This document shows, one piece after another, positions 33,753-42,219 of a stretch of 64,000 nucleotides of DNA. Numbering within the stretch: the stretch's first letter is position 1; each line of letters starts with the position of its first letter. The stretch comes from Paenibacillus sp. JJ-223 (GTDB lineage Bacteria; Bacillota; Bacilli; Paenibacillales; Paenibacillaceae): assembly GCF_927798175.1 (NCBI RefSeq), contig NZ_CAKMMP010000013.1, positions 1 through 64,000 on the forward strand, in the 5' to 3' direction. The translations under genes were made by a program, and so were the position numbers. The notes under the pieces were generated by a model. That model was given only the letters and a program-made list of their open reading frames with translations. It did no database searches and had not been told where the DNA came from.

Positions 33753-34610
33753 ATGGCACGAGGACAAACATCACTAGAAAACAAGGTACAGCAGAGGGCG
33801 GCCGCGGGAACAAACAACGCTCCTGCTGTAAACCCATCACAAACAATCGCTGCTTACCTTAAAAGGATGGAATCACAAATTGCTGAGGCCATGCCAAAGC
33901 ATATGAACATCGAACGGTTAAGCCGCATCGCGCTTACAACGATCAGGACCAATCCGAAATTGCTCGAATGCTCAATCCCATCTTTGATGGCTGCCGTTAT
34001 GCAGTCGGCGCAATTGGGATTGGAACCGGGATTGATCGGCCATTGTTACATCATTCCATATGGTAAGGAAGCAACTTTCATCATCGGATACAAGGGCATG
34101 ATCGATCTGGCTCGGCGATCCGGAAACATCCAGTCTATTGCCGCGCATGAAGTCTATGAAAATGATTTCATTGAGTTGACTTACGGGCTGGAAGAGAACC
34201 TGAAGCACATCCCATGGTTCCTACGGAAAGACGAAAAACCTACTGATTCAGGCAAGGTAGTCGGGGCTTATATGGTCGCCAAGTTCAACGATGGCGGTCA
34301 TTTCATTCACTACATGCCTATCAGCGAAATAGAAGCCCACAGAGCACGTTCTAAGGCTGCTAAGAACGGCCCTTGGGTCACGGACTACACGGAAATGTGT
34401 AAAAAAACAGTCGTTCGGGCGGGGTGGAAGTGGTTGCCGATCAGTGTGGAGATTGCTTCTGCTGTGACGCAGGACGAGACAACTCGGAAGGACATTACAC
34501 CTTCAGACGACTCGTTCATTGACATCACACCATCCCAACCAGAGGAACAGGGCACGACAGAGAATCCGGTCGGTGAACAACCGGGCACTGAACAGGTCGA
34601 ATTTGAATAA
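33753..34610 (+). CDS. recT: RecT-family single-strand annealing protein
   Basis: 285 aa. RecT/YqaK signature: LLECSIPSLMAAVMQSAQLGLEPGLIGHCYIIPYGKEATFIIGYKGMIDLARRSG in outline (about residues 70-125), and YTEMCKKTVVRAGWKWLPIS near 215. The last 45 residues are acidic and disordered. It promotes annealing of single strands in phage recombination with the exonuclease just upstream (10 bp gap). Confidence 0.97.
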   Translation: MARGQTSLENKVQQRAAAGTNNAPAVNPSQTIAAYLKRMESQIAEAMPKHMNIERLSRIALTTIRTNPKLLECSIPSLMAAVMQSAQLGLEPGLIGHCYIIPYGKEATFIIGYKGMIDLARRSGNIQSIAAHEVYENDFIELTYGLEENLKHIPWFLRKDEKPTDSGKVVGAYMVAKFNDGGHFIHYMPISEIEAHRARSKAAKNGPWVTDYTEMCKKTVVRAGWKWLPISVEIASAVTQDETTRKDITPSDDSFIDITPSQPEEQGTTENPVGEQPGTEQVEFE

Positions 34611-34813
34611 TGAGCCAAATGGATACCATCACCGGTCAGCCGCTTTTACGCAGCATGATCGGTGATCGGATATGGCGCTTAATGGATTCGGATCCGGAAG
34701 GGTTCAAGCGAGAGGTCCGGGATTACTTTGCACGAGGCTACCCAGGCTGGTCAGTTGTTCGTGCGAAGTACCCCCATATTTACCTTCGTGATGATAGGGG
34801 GCGTGATCGATGA
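34610..34813 (+). CDS. Hypothetical phage protein
   Basis: 67 aa starting in a TAATGA overlap with recT. It has the look of small skin/PBSX-type early proteins (IGDRIWRLMDSDPEGFKREVRDYFARGYPGWSVVRAKYPHIYLRD). No function known. Confidence 0.7.
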   Translation: MSQMDTITGQPLLRSMIGDRIWRLMDSDPEGFKREVRDYFARGYPGWSVVRAKYPHIYLRDDRGRDR

Positions 34814-35022
34814 GCAAACCGATTCAACTTGATTTGTTTACATCCATTGAGACGCAGCCAGAACCACATAAACAAAGGGTTTTGAATGGGATGTATTATG
34901 AGCGGTCAACAGGTTTATTTGTCTCTTATATGCAAGGCAGGCGCCATTTCGAAGTAACCCCTGCTCGCTGCTTGGGAGACAAGTCCTGGAAAGACAAGAC
35001 GATGAGGGAGCGTGCAATCTAA
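34810..35022 (+). CDS. Hypothetical phage protein
   Basis: 70 aa, starts in an ATGA overlap. The N-terminus KPIQLDLFTSI resembles a QLDLF-type clamp-binding (PCNA/DnaN interaction) motif, which is an observation only. The rest is basic. Confidence 0.65.
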   Translation: MSKPIQLDLFTSIETQPEPHKQRVLNGMYYERSTGLFVSYMQGRRHFEVTPARCLGDKSWKDKTMRERAI

Positions 35023-35090
35023 CGCAACAAATGAGGGGATGAGCGACATGCTCGGATTCACATGCATCAGTCCGTTAGGAGGGACGGCGA

Positions 35091-36089
35091 ATGGCAAATC
35101 CACAACCAGAACATGGCTTTGTGAAGCTGGCGAACGAGATATGGAATGAGATCATTCGTCGGGATTTCTCAAAGCGGCAGAAAGACATCATTCTCTTTAT
35201 CTGGCGCCTGTCCTATGGATGTCAGAAGAAAACGGCACTCGTGCCCAGACTCAAGGACTTCGAACTTTGCGGTATAGGCCAACAAAATATTCGTAAAGAA
35301 CTCGAATATCTGACCACTTGCAAAGTGATTTCTTGGGAGAAAGAGAACAACATTTTCTCCGTGAACAAGGACTATGAACAATGGCAAATCAGCCCGGTCA
35401 GAGGATGGGACGAAGAGAAATTCAGGGAGCTAATCAGTAAAAATCTTGATTCGAAAACTTCTCAAAATAAGAAGAAATCAACTTCTCAAAACAAGAAGTT
35501 TGAGGATGTGAAAAAGGTAGTAAAAGTCACCTTCACTTCTCAAAACAAGAAGTCACTACTTCTTAAAATAAGAAGTTACCCCTTCTTAAAACAAGAAGTT
35601 CGAGGTGCTTCAAACCCTTGGCGCTGTAAGGCGAAACGGCTCTCTAAAGACAATATTAAAAACAATATTAAAGACAGTAGTAGTTCTTTAGATCATTTAT
35701 CTGAGGAAGATACAGAGAAAAAAGGCAGCGGCAGCAACCAAGATTATTCCTTCGGATATCTCTACCGAGCATATGAACAAAACTTTACCGAAGGCGGTAA
35801 GGTCACCCCTTTTGAAACCGAAGAATTCGGAACCCTTTATGACGACTATGGTGGCGAATGGATGCTTAAAGCAATGCGTGAAGCGTCCAAGCACAAGATT
35901 TTAACGCTTGCCTACGTTCACGGAATTCTGAAGGGGTACAAGAAGCGCGGAGGACCCACCGTTCAGGTAGCAAACCAAGAGAATACTTCTTCAGCCCAAG
36001 TTGCTGATGTTGGTTTAGAAAACGATCCGATCATGGAGCGGATAAGAAAGGCAGATGAACAACGACTTGCTCAATACGGAATCACTTGA
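35091..36089 (+). CDS. Phage replication initiator (O-like N-domain, DnaD-like C-domain)
   Basis: 332 aa. Residues 1-110 form a winged-helix like the phage replication protein O N-domain (HGFVKLANEIWNEIIRRDFSKRQKDIILFIWRLSYGC). A basic linker (about 120-175) repeats TSQNKK and is encoded by the iterons at 35457-35599. The C-terminal 215-300 region resembles the DnaD/DnaB_2 C-domain (YGGEWMLKAMREASKHKILTLAYVHGILKGYKKRG), which recruits helicase. A DnaB-like helicase gene overlaps its 3' end by 35 bp. Confidence 0.88.
   Translation: MANPQPEHGFVKLANEIWNEIIRRDFSKRQKDIILFIWRLSYGCQKKTALVPRLKDFELCGIGQQNIRKELEYLTTCKVISWEKENNIFSVNKDYEQWQISPVRGWDEEKFRELISKNLDSKTSQNKKKSTSQNKKFEDVKKVVKVTFTSQNKKSLLLKIRSYPFLKQEVRGASNPWRCKAKRLSKDNIKNNIKDSSSSLDHLSEEDTEKKGSGSNQDYSFGYLYRAYEQNFTEGGKVTPFETEEFGTLYDDYGGEWMLKAMREASKHKILTLAYVHGILKGYKKRGGPTVQVANQENTSSAQVADVGLENDPIMERIRKADEQRLAQYGIT
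35457..35599. other. Iteron array, probable phage origin of replication
   Basis: Five copies of the dyad ACTTCTYAAAAYAAGAAGT start at 35457, 35481, 35535, 35558 and 35581 (spacings 24, 54, 23, 23); the first and last copies differ at one or two terminal bases. They lie in the linker of the initiator gene, as in lambda O. An AT-rich stretch follows at about 35640-35700, a candidate unwinding element. Confidence 0.85.
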
Positions 36090-37341
36090 AACTGAAATCT
36101 TAGGCGCATTCTTCCTTGATCCGTCCCTTGTTTCACAGGTTGCTGTAACCATCCAGCCTTCGATTTTCACGCAACCATCGCATCGGAATCTCATGAAGAT
36201 GATTCAAGAACTTCATCGTCAAGGCAAGGAACTTTCGGTTACGACAATCACGACAGTGTTCGAAAAACATATTGCAAAAGCTGGTGGGGTCAGTTATCTA
36301 GTTCAGATCAGAGAAGCAGCGGTAACGGCCGCGAACATTGAACAGAATGTGCGGCAGCTGATTGAAGCTGATGCCCGACGTAAGGCCATGGCATTGGTTG
36401 AGGAATATAAGGACAAATTCGCAGATATATCTGCCGGCAGCTTTGAAGGGATTCTGGACGAGTTCGAGCAAAAGGCTTTGGATATTCGACCGAAGGCTTT
36501 GCAAGAGGATACTCGCATGGATGACATCATCAGCTGGTACGAGGATCTTGTGCTCAAGGTCAAAGACCCGAACAGAGCCTTGGGAATTATGACCGGATGG
36601 GATGCCCTGGACCGACTGACACTTGGGTTTCAACGAACCAACTTGATCGTTGTCGGAGCTCGAACCAGCATCGGTAAATCGGCATTCGCCAATGAAGTTG
36701 AGCTTCGAGCCGCTATGAGAGGCTTCAAGGTAGCGAGTTTCAGCCTAGAAATGTCCAAGGAGCAGAAATACAACAGGGCAATTTCGAACCTTTCAGGCGT
36801 GACACTACAAGCCCTCCGATCGGGAAATCTCACGGAGGGCCATCTCGAAAAGATTTCGAAGAACATGGACCTAGTACGAAGGATTCACATGGACGATAGC
36901 CGGGGAGTGACGGCGGATTACATTTGCTCCGAAATGCGCCGGCTAAAGCGCCAAGAAGGGCTGGACGTGGTCGTAGTCGATTACCTGCAGGAAGTGCTTG
37001 AAGATGCCATGGCGAACGACAACAGCGGGTCAGCGCTCCATCGAGTCTGCCAGAAGCTACGTAAGGCTGCGAAGGATTGCGATTGTGCTTTGATCGGGCT
37101 TTCTCAGGTGAAACAAGAGGTCGATCTTCGCCAAAACAAACGACCTTTCATCTCGGATTTGTCAGGAAGTGCGGCGATCGCGGCAGTAGCTGACGACATC
37201 ATCATGCTTTACCGGGACGAATATTACCACCCTGATACACCAGATCCGGGGATCATGGAGGTCAACCTGGCCAAGCAACGGAATGGCCCGACAGGAATGG
37301 TCAAACTGAGATTCAATAAAGAGACTCAACGAATTGCATAA
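36055..37341 (+). CDS. DnaB-like replicative helicase
   Basis: 428 aa. DnaB N-domain (SLETEILGAFFLDPSLV..QPSHRNLMKMIQEL) and RecA-like C-domain: Walker A GARTSIGKSAFA, FSLEMSKEQ, Walker B VVVVDYLQEV, and LSGSAAIAAVADDIIMLYRDEYY. It unwinds DNA ahead of host polymerase at the phage fork. The start lies inside the initiator gene, so translation is coupled. Confidence 0.96.
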   Translation: MNNDLLNTESLETEILGAFFLDPSLVSQVAVTIQPSIFTQPSHRNLMKMIQELHRQGKELSVTTITTVFEKHIAKAGGVSYLVQIREAAVTAANIEQNVRQLIEADARRKAMALVEEYKDKFADISAGSFEGILDEFEQKALDIRPKALQEDTRMDDIISWYEDLVLKVKDPNRALGIMTGWDALDRLTLGFQRTNLIVVGARTSIGKSAFANEVELRAAMRGFKVASFSLEMSKEQKYNRAISNLSGVTLQALRSGNLTEGHLEKISKNMDLVRRIHMDDSRGVTADYICSEMRRLKRQEGLDVVVVDYLQEVLEDAMANDNSGSALHRVCQKLRKAAKDCDCALIGLSQVKQEVDLRQNKRPFISDLSGSAAIAAVADDIIMLYRDEYYHPDTPDPGIMEVNLAKQRNGPTGMVKLRFNKETQRIA

Positions 37342-37356
37342 GGAGGAACGGACATT

Positions 37357-37554
37357 ATGGGCAGTCCATGGACCAGATGGTCCGTTTACGAATACATGAA
37401 GCACCGTTTCGTTCGCACGGGCCAAGTACCCGATCAGGACGAGCTGAAGGAGGTCTTTCCGACAATTGATCAAACTGAGCTCCGTGAGGGGATTGCTGAG
37501 TTTGGGACAATTGCCAAAGGATGGCCGGAGGTGCCTCATGTCAAAGCTAATTGA
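37357..37554 (+). CDS. Hypothetical phage protein
   Basis: 65 aa with AAGGAGG upstream. Reads like a small helical adapter (WSVYEYMKHRFVRTGQVPDQDELKEVFPTIDQTELREGIAEFG). No known function; in the replication cluster and overlapping the next gene. Confidence 0.7.
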   Translation: MGSPWTRWSVYEYMKHRFVRTGQVPDQDELKEVFPTIDQTELREGIAEFGTIAKGWPEVPHVKAN

Positions 37555-37696
37555 TTCGCATCACCAAACCCATTTGAGTTACGTTGTCCGCGGTGATGAC
37601 GGCCGCAAGTTGGCCGAGGTGTTTGTCATCAGACGGGACATGCTGCCGGCGCGCCAGCGGCGCAAGCAAATCATGAAAGGACGGCGGCGCACATGA
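37538..37696 (+). CDS. Small basic phage protein, 52 aa
   Basis: The start ATG has GGAGGTG upstream and overlaps the previous gene; the frame is open further upstream but not supported. Strongly basic C-terminus (RRKQIMKGRRR). It overlaps rusA by 4 bp. Function unknown. Confidence 0.6.
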   Translation: MSKLIDSHHQTHLSYVVRGDDGRKLAEVFVIRRDMLPARQRRKQIMKGRRRT

Positions 37697-38112
37697 TCAA
37701 GTTTACGGTTTACGGGGAACCGGTGGCGCAAGGACGACCCCGAGCTTCGACTCAAGGCGGTTTTGTTCGGTTGTATGATCCGAAAAAGTCAAAGGACTAC
37801 AAGGATTACGTCAGACTGGCAGCGGCCGAGCATGCGCCTGATGCTTTGCTGGAAGGACCTTTGGGAATGATGCTTACGATTTATCGGCCCATACCGAAGT
37901 CCTTCAGCAAAAAGAAAGCAGCGTTGGCCGAGGTCGGAGAGATCCGCCCAGTCAGCAAGCCCGACGTAGACAATTACCTGAAGGGTGTTAAGGATGCTCT
38001 CAAAGGCGTTATCTGGAAAGACGACAGTCAAGTGGTCGAAGTGTTTGCTCAGAAGCGATACAGCTCCCGGCCACGCATCGAAGTGAAAATCAAGGAATAT
38101 TCGCAATTATAA
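37693..38112 (+). CDS. rusA: RusA-like Holliday junction resolvase
   Basis: 139 aa. RusA fold: FTVYGEPVAQGRPRAST near the start, then the catalytic acidic cluster KPDVDNYLKGVKDAL and WKDDSQVVEV. It cuts four-way junctions formed during phage recombination and replication. Confidence 0.94.
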   Translation: MIKFTVYGEPVAQGRPRASTQGGFVRLYDPKKSKDYKDYVRLAAAEHAPDALLEGPLGMMLTIYRPIPKSFSKKKAALAEVGEIRPVSKPDVDNYLKGVKDALKGVIWKDDSQVVEVFAQKRYSSRPRIEVKIKEYSQL

Positions 38113-38134
38113 AATTTTGAGGAGATGAACAATC

Positions 38135-38989
38135 ATGGCAAAAGATTACGCAAAATTCATGGCAGTAACAGGGAAGAAAATTGTTTTTGGTGATGAGGAT
38201 GTAGAACTGAAACTGACCATTCCTCGTAAAGTTGCAGCGCAAAACCTTGAATTCCTGACCGGCAGCTTGAATAAAGAAATCCAGGTGCTTCTCGGTGACC
38301 CGCAAGCGTCCTTTGATTTCGAAGAAGAAGACGATCCTATGTACCAAACTTGGAACGGTGGCGGTCGTGTTACAACGGATGCATCCGGGGTGGTAACCAG
38401 AATCGAAGGATCTGGCGAGGAAGAGAAGGACGAGAACCAAGCGGAGCTGTTCGACGCCGATGGCACACCATTGGATCAACAGGAACCGAACGGAGACGGC
38501 GCTGATCAAACCGGAGAACCCTCCCAAGAGCAAACAGAAGGCGAAGGGCAACAAGTCAGCGAAGAAGGCGCAGGGGAACCATCAACGGACGATTTACCGG
38601 ACTGGATGCGCGAGGATGGCGGTGACAAGAACGGTGCGCCAGAAATGGACTTCGACGGGCAGGATCAGGGAGAACAACAACCAAATGGCGAAAGCCAAAC
38701 GGATCCGGAAGGAAATAACGAAGGCGGCAACGATACGAATGAAGGTGATTCGAAAAGTACTCAAACTGAGCAGGACAAGCTCAATCAGTACATCATTGCG
38801 AATCGCCCTGTGATCGCAGAGATTACGTTGGATGTTCCTGCAGTGATCGAACGCAAGTTGAGCGACACGTCTCTGACTTGGCGGGACATTGCAAACGATA
38901 TGGGCATGTCATCAGGAAAGCTGATGGGTGTAGTCTCCAAATACAAGGCTAAGGTCAAAGAGCAAATGACAGCAAACGGGGTAGCGTAA
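38135..38989 (+). CDS. Phage protein with long acidic disordered middle
   Basis: 284 aa, not recognised. Residues 1-75 are a small folded domain (IVFGDEDVELKLTIPRKVAAQNLEFLTGSLNKEIQVLLGD). Residues 80-215 are Glu/Asp/Gln/Gly-rich and disordered. Residues 220-284 form a helical domain with a possible HTH (LTWRDIANDMGMSSGKLMGVVSKYKAKV). It sits between rusA and the rightward methylase. The acidic stretch could mimic DNA or be a flexible tether; neither is shown. Confidence 0.75.
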   Translation: MAKDYAKFMAVTGKKIVFGDEDVELKLTIPRKVAAQNLEFLTGSLNKEIQVLLGDPQASFDFEEEDDPMYQTWNGGGRVTTDASGVVTRIEGSGEEEKDENQAELFDADGTPLDQQEPNGDGADQTGEPSQEQTEGEGQQVSEEGAGEPSTDDLPDWMREDGGDKNGAPEMDFDGQDQGEQQPNGESQTDPEGNNEGGNDTNEGDSKSTQTEQDKLNQYIIANRPVIAEITLDVPAVIERKLSDTSLTWRDIANDMGMSSGKLMGVVSKYKAKVKEQMTANGVA

Positions 38990-39004
38990 ACCCTCACATA
39001 GCAA

Positions 39005-39034
39005 CATCCCCTGGCCATGCTCGATCAGGGGATG
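39005..39034. terminator. Hairpin between convergent genes
   Basis: CATCCCCTG pairs perfectly with CAGGGGATG; no T run. A similar ATCCCCCGC/GCGGGGGAT hairpin is at 42128-42160. Confidence 0.45.
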
Positions 39035-39046
39035 AAAACTTCGAAT

Positions 39047-39349
39047 TTAATCTTCTTTTACTTTCAAGTCAACAAGATGTCGGCAGTTCGGGCATTTTGT
39101 GGTGACAGTAAAAGTTTTCTTCTCATTGATTTCTAATAGGGAAACTAGTTGAACAAGGATACCTGGTAAAGAGATGAGTGCCATTATCAGCGTAAGAGAG
39201 TTAATTATTGCTGCATTTAAAAGTGCTTTTTGATCCATAAGCAGCCCCAAAATTAAAAGTCCTAAAAATACAATTAGGAAAACAATTGAGATTATGAATA
39301 AGAGCGCATATATGAATCTAACCCATCGCCATATTTTTTTAAGGGGCAT
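39047..39349 (-). CDS. Small membrane protein with C-terminal CxxC
   Basis: 100 aa from the ATG with GGGAGGA eight bases upstream. Two membrane helices (FIYALLFIISIVFLIVFLGLLILGLL and ALISLPGILVQLVSLL) and a cytoplasmic tail with CPNCRHLVDL. Starts one base after the stop of the HNH gene, so the two form a leftward cargo pair opposite to the phage operon. Function unknown. Confidence 0.75.
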   Translation of the reverse strand: MPLKKIWRWVRFIYALLFIISIVFLIVFLGLLILGLLMDQKALLNAAIINSLTLIMALISLPGILVQLVSLLEINEKKTFTVTTKCPNCRHLVDLKVKED

Positions 39350-39350
39350 A

Positions 39351-40250
39351 CTACTCGTCCTCCCTTTGATCAACAGACCATTGTCTCCAGCGCCACTGAA
39401 GAGCATCAATATGGGGAAGCTTGTTGAGATGGCGTAAATCTGAACGGGTTAACTGGATTTCGTCCTTGGTTGTTTTCGCTGAGACGTGGATCCTTGTAGA
39501 CACTGGTTCAAAAGAGAATAGTCCAGAATCGTAAGCCAAATGATGATTTCCACACAATACCAGACCATTTCGTGGGTCATCAGTGCCATCAGACTTCTTT
39601 GGAATGATATGAGCTGCTTGAAGTAAAGGTAAGACTCGCATATCACACACTACACAACAAGCGCCATATCGTTTAAATACATTAAATTTGAATGCCGGCT
39701 GGCCAGCTCTATTTCCCACTGTAGCGGTTCTGGATGGCAAGCGTGGAGCTTTAGGCACGAACGGTTCGTCATCTAAATGATCGATTTCATTAGGATGAGC
39801 CAAGAAATTGAGAGGGTTTAATTCAACCAAGAATGTACTGGTTGCATCATCCCAGGATACAACTTTACCTATTTGAACCTTTCTCATTTTTCCGACATCA
39901 GAAATTACGAATATCGGAAGATTGTAAATAGCGGCGTTCTTAACTGATTGAATTTCATTGCTATCCGTTAAGCCGGATCTAGAGGTTTCGGGATAGTGAT
40001 ATATTATTTCGCTTTCGGAAATTTCGTCAGAGTAGTGTCTGCCAGTATGTAATAAGGAAACTGCTATACCTGCATTATCTTTAGTGTACCTTTGGGTGTT
40101 CTTAGAGTCACGATATATACCTGCTTGGCCTGAAAAGAAACGTAGTTTTCGTAACGTCTGTGGCTCTACTTTGTTTGGATCTGCAGTTTCTAATAATTCT
40201 TTCCACATAGAATCTCGTCTTGCTAGTTCTATACTGATCGATTGATTCAT
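39351..40250 (-). CDS. HNH endonuclease with N-terminal reader-like domain
   Basis: 299 aa from ATG with AGGTGA eight bases upstream. Residues about 45-140 (AGIYRDSKNTQ...GIAVSLLHTGRHYSDEISESEIIYHYP..ETSRSG...NAAIYNLPIFVI) resemble a domain found ahead of HNH in modification-dependent restriction-like enzymes. Residues 195-260 are the HNH unit: CCVVCDMRV, LLQAAHIIPKKSDGTDDPRNGLVLCGNHHLAYD (C-x-x-C, H-I, N, H). It probably cuts foreign, perhaps modified, DNA. AT-rich and antisense to its neighbours, hence cargo. Confidence 0.85.
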   Translation of the reverse strand: MNQSISIELARRDSMWKELLETADPNKVEPQTLRKLRFFSGQAGIYRDSKNTQRYTKDNAGIAVSLLHTGRHYSDEISESEIIYHYPETSRSGLTDSNEIQSVKNAAIYNLPIFVISDVGKMRKVQIGKVVSWDDATSTFLVELNPLNFLAHPNEIDHLDDEPFVPKAPRLPSRTATVGNRAGQPAFKFNVFKRYGACCVVCDMRVLPLLQAAHIIPKKSDGTDDPRNGLVLCGNHHLAYDSGLFSFEPVSTRIHVSAKTTKDEIQLTRSDLRHLNKLPHIDALQWRWRQWSVDQREDE

Positions 40251-40336
40251 GAAAACTATCACCTACTTATGTTTGATTAATACAATATTTTGACATGATT
40301 CGACTCAATAGGCAATTTTTTAGGAAGGAGATAGTT

Positions 40337-41146
40337 ATGAAAATACCTCGTATTCTCCATTACCCAGGCAGTAAGTGGAGTATGGCCAACTGGATCATCA
40401 GTAATATGCCGCCGCACGCGACATATTTGGAACCATACTTTGGCTCCGGGGCACCGCTGTTCTGCAAGGATCGAGCAAACATTGAAACGATAAATGATAA
40501 AAACGGCGATGTGGTCAATTTATTCTCACTTGTGCGAGATCGGCCCGATGAACTGGCACGGGCTGTGTACTGGACGCCTTACAGCCGCGATGAGTATTAC
40601 CGATCATACGAACCAGTTGATGAAGAGGTCGAGAGGGCTCGACGTTTCTTGGTTCGGACCTGGCAAGCTATCGGGGCCAAGACCAGTGACAGAACCGGAT
40701 GGCGTAGCAACATCCAGTCAGATAAGAGCCCCAATAAACTTGCTTCGGCACAATGGAGGGAGGTCCCAAGGCGCATTCTTCAAGTGACGGATAGATTGCA
40801 GGGCGTACAGATAGAGTGCAAGCCTGCTCTTGATCTCATCAAGCGTTATCGTTTGCCTGATGTGTTGATCTATGCGGATCCACCGTATCTCTTATCGACA
40901 AGAAGCAATCGGATCTATGCAGATGAAATGACTGAAGAAGAACATGTGCAATTACTCGAGGTCCTGGACAATCATCCAGGTCCGGTGCTGTTGAGTGGCT
41001 ACGCGCATCCAATGTACGATGACCGACTAAAACATTGGAAACGCGAAACAAAGCAAGTCAAAGCTGAAGCAGGACGCACTCGGACCGAAGTTCTTTGGAT
41101 CAACCCGGTCGCGGCCGGACAAGTCGGACAGATGCAATTATTCTAA
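40337..41146 (+). CDS. D12-class DNA adenine N6-methyltransferase
   Basis: 269 aa from ATG after GGAAGGAG. Dam/D12 motifs: LHYPGSKWSMANWI (FxGxK-like), YLEPYFGSGAPLF (motif I), and catalytic DPPY in IYADPPYLLS. It methylates adenine in an unknown target and may protect phage DNA from restriction, possibly including the adjacent HNH enzyme. Confidence 0.92.
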   Translation: MKIPRILHYPGSKWSMANWIISNMPPHATYLEPYFGSGAPLFCKDRANIETINDKNGDVVNLFSLVRDRPDELARAVYWTPYSRDEYYRSYEPVDEEVERARRFLVRTWQAIGAKTSDRTGWRSNIQSDKSPNKLASAQWREVPRRILQVTDRLQGVQIECKPALDLIKRYRLPDVLIYADPPYLLSTRSNRIYADEMTEEEHVQLLEVLDNHPGPVLLSGYAHPMYDDRLKHWKRETKQVKAEAGRTRTEVLWINPVAAGQVGQMQLF

Positions 41147-41158
41147 GGAGCTGATGTC

Positions 41159-41395
41159 ATGGCCATCTCACCAAAGGTAATTCAGTTGATCGATTACGCT
41201 CTTGCCCCGCTGATCGATGGCGGATGTGAGATCAGCAAGATCAAAATGGTCGTTGCTGCAGGTGCAGAGATCGCCGCCGAAGGTAAAGTCCAAACGGCTG
41301 CGGGGCCACTGCGGATTGAGGAAAATGTCTATGTCCCAAAAGGGCGTTCGTATTTAATTGAAGATCGATACCAGGGTTTCGCTTGGGTTCGATAA
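41159..41395 (+). CDS. Hypothetical phage protein
   Basis: 78 aa. A compact protein with alternating hydrophobic strands (GPLRIEENVYVPKGRSYLIEDRYQGFAWVR). AAGGAG upstream. No known family. Confidence 0.65.
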   Translation: MAISPKVIQLIDYALAPLIDGGCEISKIKMVVAAGAEIAAEGKVQTAAGPLRIEENVYVPKGRSYLIEDRYQGFAWVR

Positions 41396-41439
41396 CTTGT
41401 AGTAACTCAGTCTTACTGAATTGGGGAGGAAACGACGAT

Positions 41440-41817
41440 ATGACAACAAGAGCAACATTGGACAAGCCACTCAGCCGCCGGCAGCAAGATGTATATGATT
41501 TCGTTAGGCTCTACATTGAGAATAATGGGTATGGCCCCAGCATTCGCGAAATTGCCGACAATCTTATGATGGCGTCGGTTTCCACGGCTCACAACCATGT
41601 TGAGAAATTGATCCGGAAGGGGTATCTCTCTAATAAATCTGGTGGTCCACGAACACTAACATTAACTAAGAACGGCAATCGACCAAAGGTTGTAAGCCAA
41701 TCAAGCATCATGAAGTGGATCGATAGACAAATGAACAATTATACCGGACATGATGCATTAGCATACGCGATGCTGACCGATTTAAAGACGCGTATTGAGT
41801 CGGGGAGGATCTGCTGA
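41440..41817 (+). CDS. LexA-like DNA-binding protein without protease domain
   Basis: 125 aa from ATG after GGGGAGGA. Residues 10-70 are the LexA winged HTH (SRRQQDVYDFVRLYIENNGYGPSIREIADNLMMASVSTAHNHVEKLIRKGYL). The LexA peptidase half is absent; instead a 50-residue helical tail follows. It may bind SOS-type sites without being cleaved by RecA, or regulate late genes. Confidence 0.87.
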   Translation: MTTRATLDKPLSRRQQDVYDFVRLYIENNGYGPSIREIADNLMMASVSTAHNHVEKLIRKGYLSNKSGGPRTLTLTKNGNRPKVVSQSSIMKWIDRQMNNYTGHDALAYAMLTDLKTRIESGRIC

Positions 41818-41996
41818 TGACGGATTATCGCAGCGTGAAGACGAAAACGTGGACCAAAGAACAGATCGAGCAGCACCTGAAGGCGATCGGGGCTGACAAA
41901 CCACCTGAGCGGCCAAGCAAGGGACCAAAGAGTGTTACGGCTCCAAAGCAATTAAATGGCAGTGGGAAGTATTACAGAAGTGGAGGCGAATGGTAG
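41817..41996 (+). CDS. Hypothetical phage protein, 59 aa
   Basis: Starts in a TGATGA overlap with the LexA-like gene. Basic and Pro/Lys-rich (KAIGADKPPERPSKGPKSVTAPK). Unknown function. Confidence 0.6.
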   Translation: MTDYRSVKTKTWTKEQIEQHLKAIGADKPPERPSKGPKSVTAPKQLNGSGKYYRSGGEW

Positions 41997-42122
41997 TTGG
42001 AAAGGGATTTTAGAGCGTTGCTTTTGAAATATGATTATCCGCAAGATTTAGTGGAAGGTTGGAGCATGGAAGAATGCGCAGCTGAATGGGAAGAATTCTG
42101 CAGCGAAGTCATTCCGGAATAA
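41997..42122 (+). CDS. Small phage protein, 41 aa
   Basis: TTG start directly after the previous stop with TGGAGG ten bases upstream. Acidic, Trp/Glu-rich end (GWSMEECAAEWEEFCSEVIPE). Unknown. Confidence 0.5.
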   Translation: MERDFRALLLKYDYPQDLVEGWSMEECAAEWEEFCSEVIPE

Positions 42123-42127
42123 CAAAC

Positions 42128-42160
42128 ATCCCCCGCGAGCTTGGCGGCCAGGCGGGGGAT
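42128..42160 (+). terminator. Hairpin after the early operon
   Basis: ATCCCCCGC pairs perfectly with GCGGGGGAT; no T run follows. It may end or attenuate early transcription ahead of the ArpU-like gene. Confidence 0.45.
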
Positions 42161-42219
42161 AGGATGGTTGATATTTCCTCATTCCTCTTGACATTATAGC
42201 ATAAAGGGGAATGAGGGGA

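Noticed and set aside
35457..35599. Spaced repeats as a CRISPR array
   Set aside because: The spacers are only about 4 bp (one longer), the repeats are coding, and no cas genes are present. They are iterons in the initiator gene.
41813..41850. Second CTGATGA...GAAA resembling a hammerhead core
   Set aside because: The sequence between CTGATGA and GAAA does not form stem II, and no NUH site or stem I follows. It is simply the start of the 59-aa gene.
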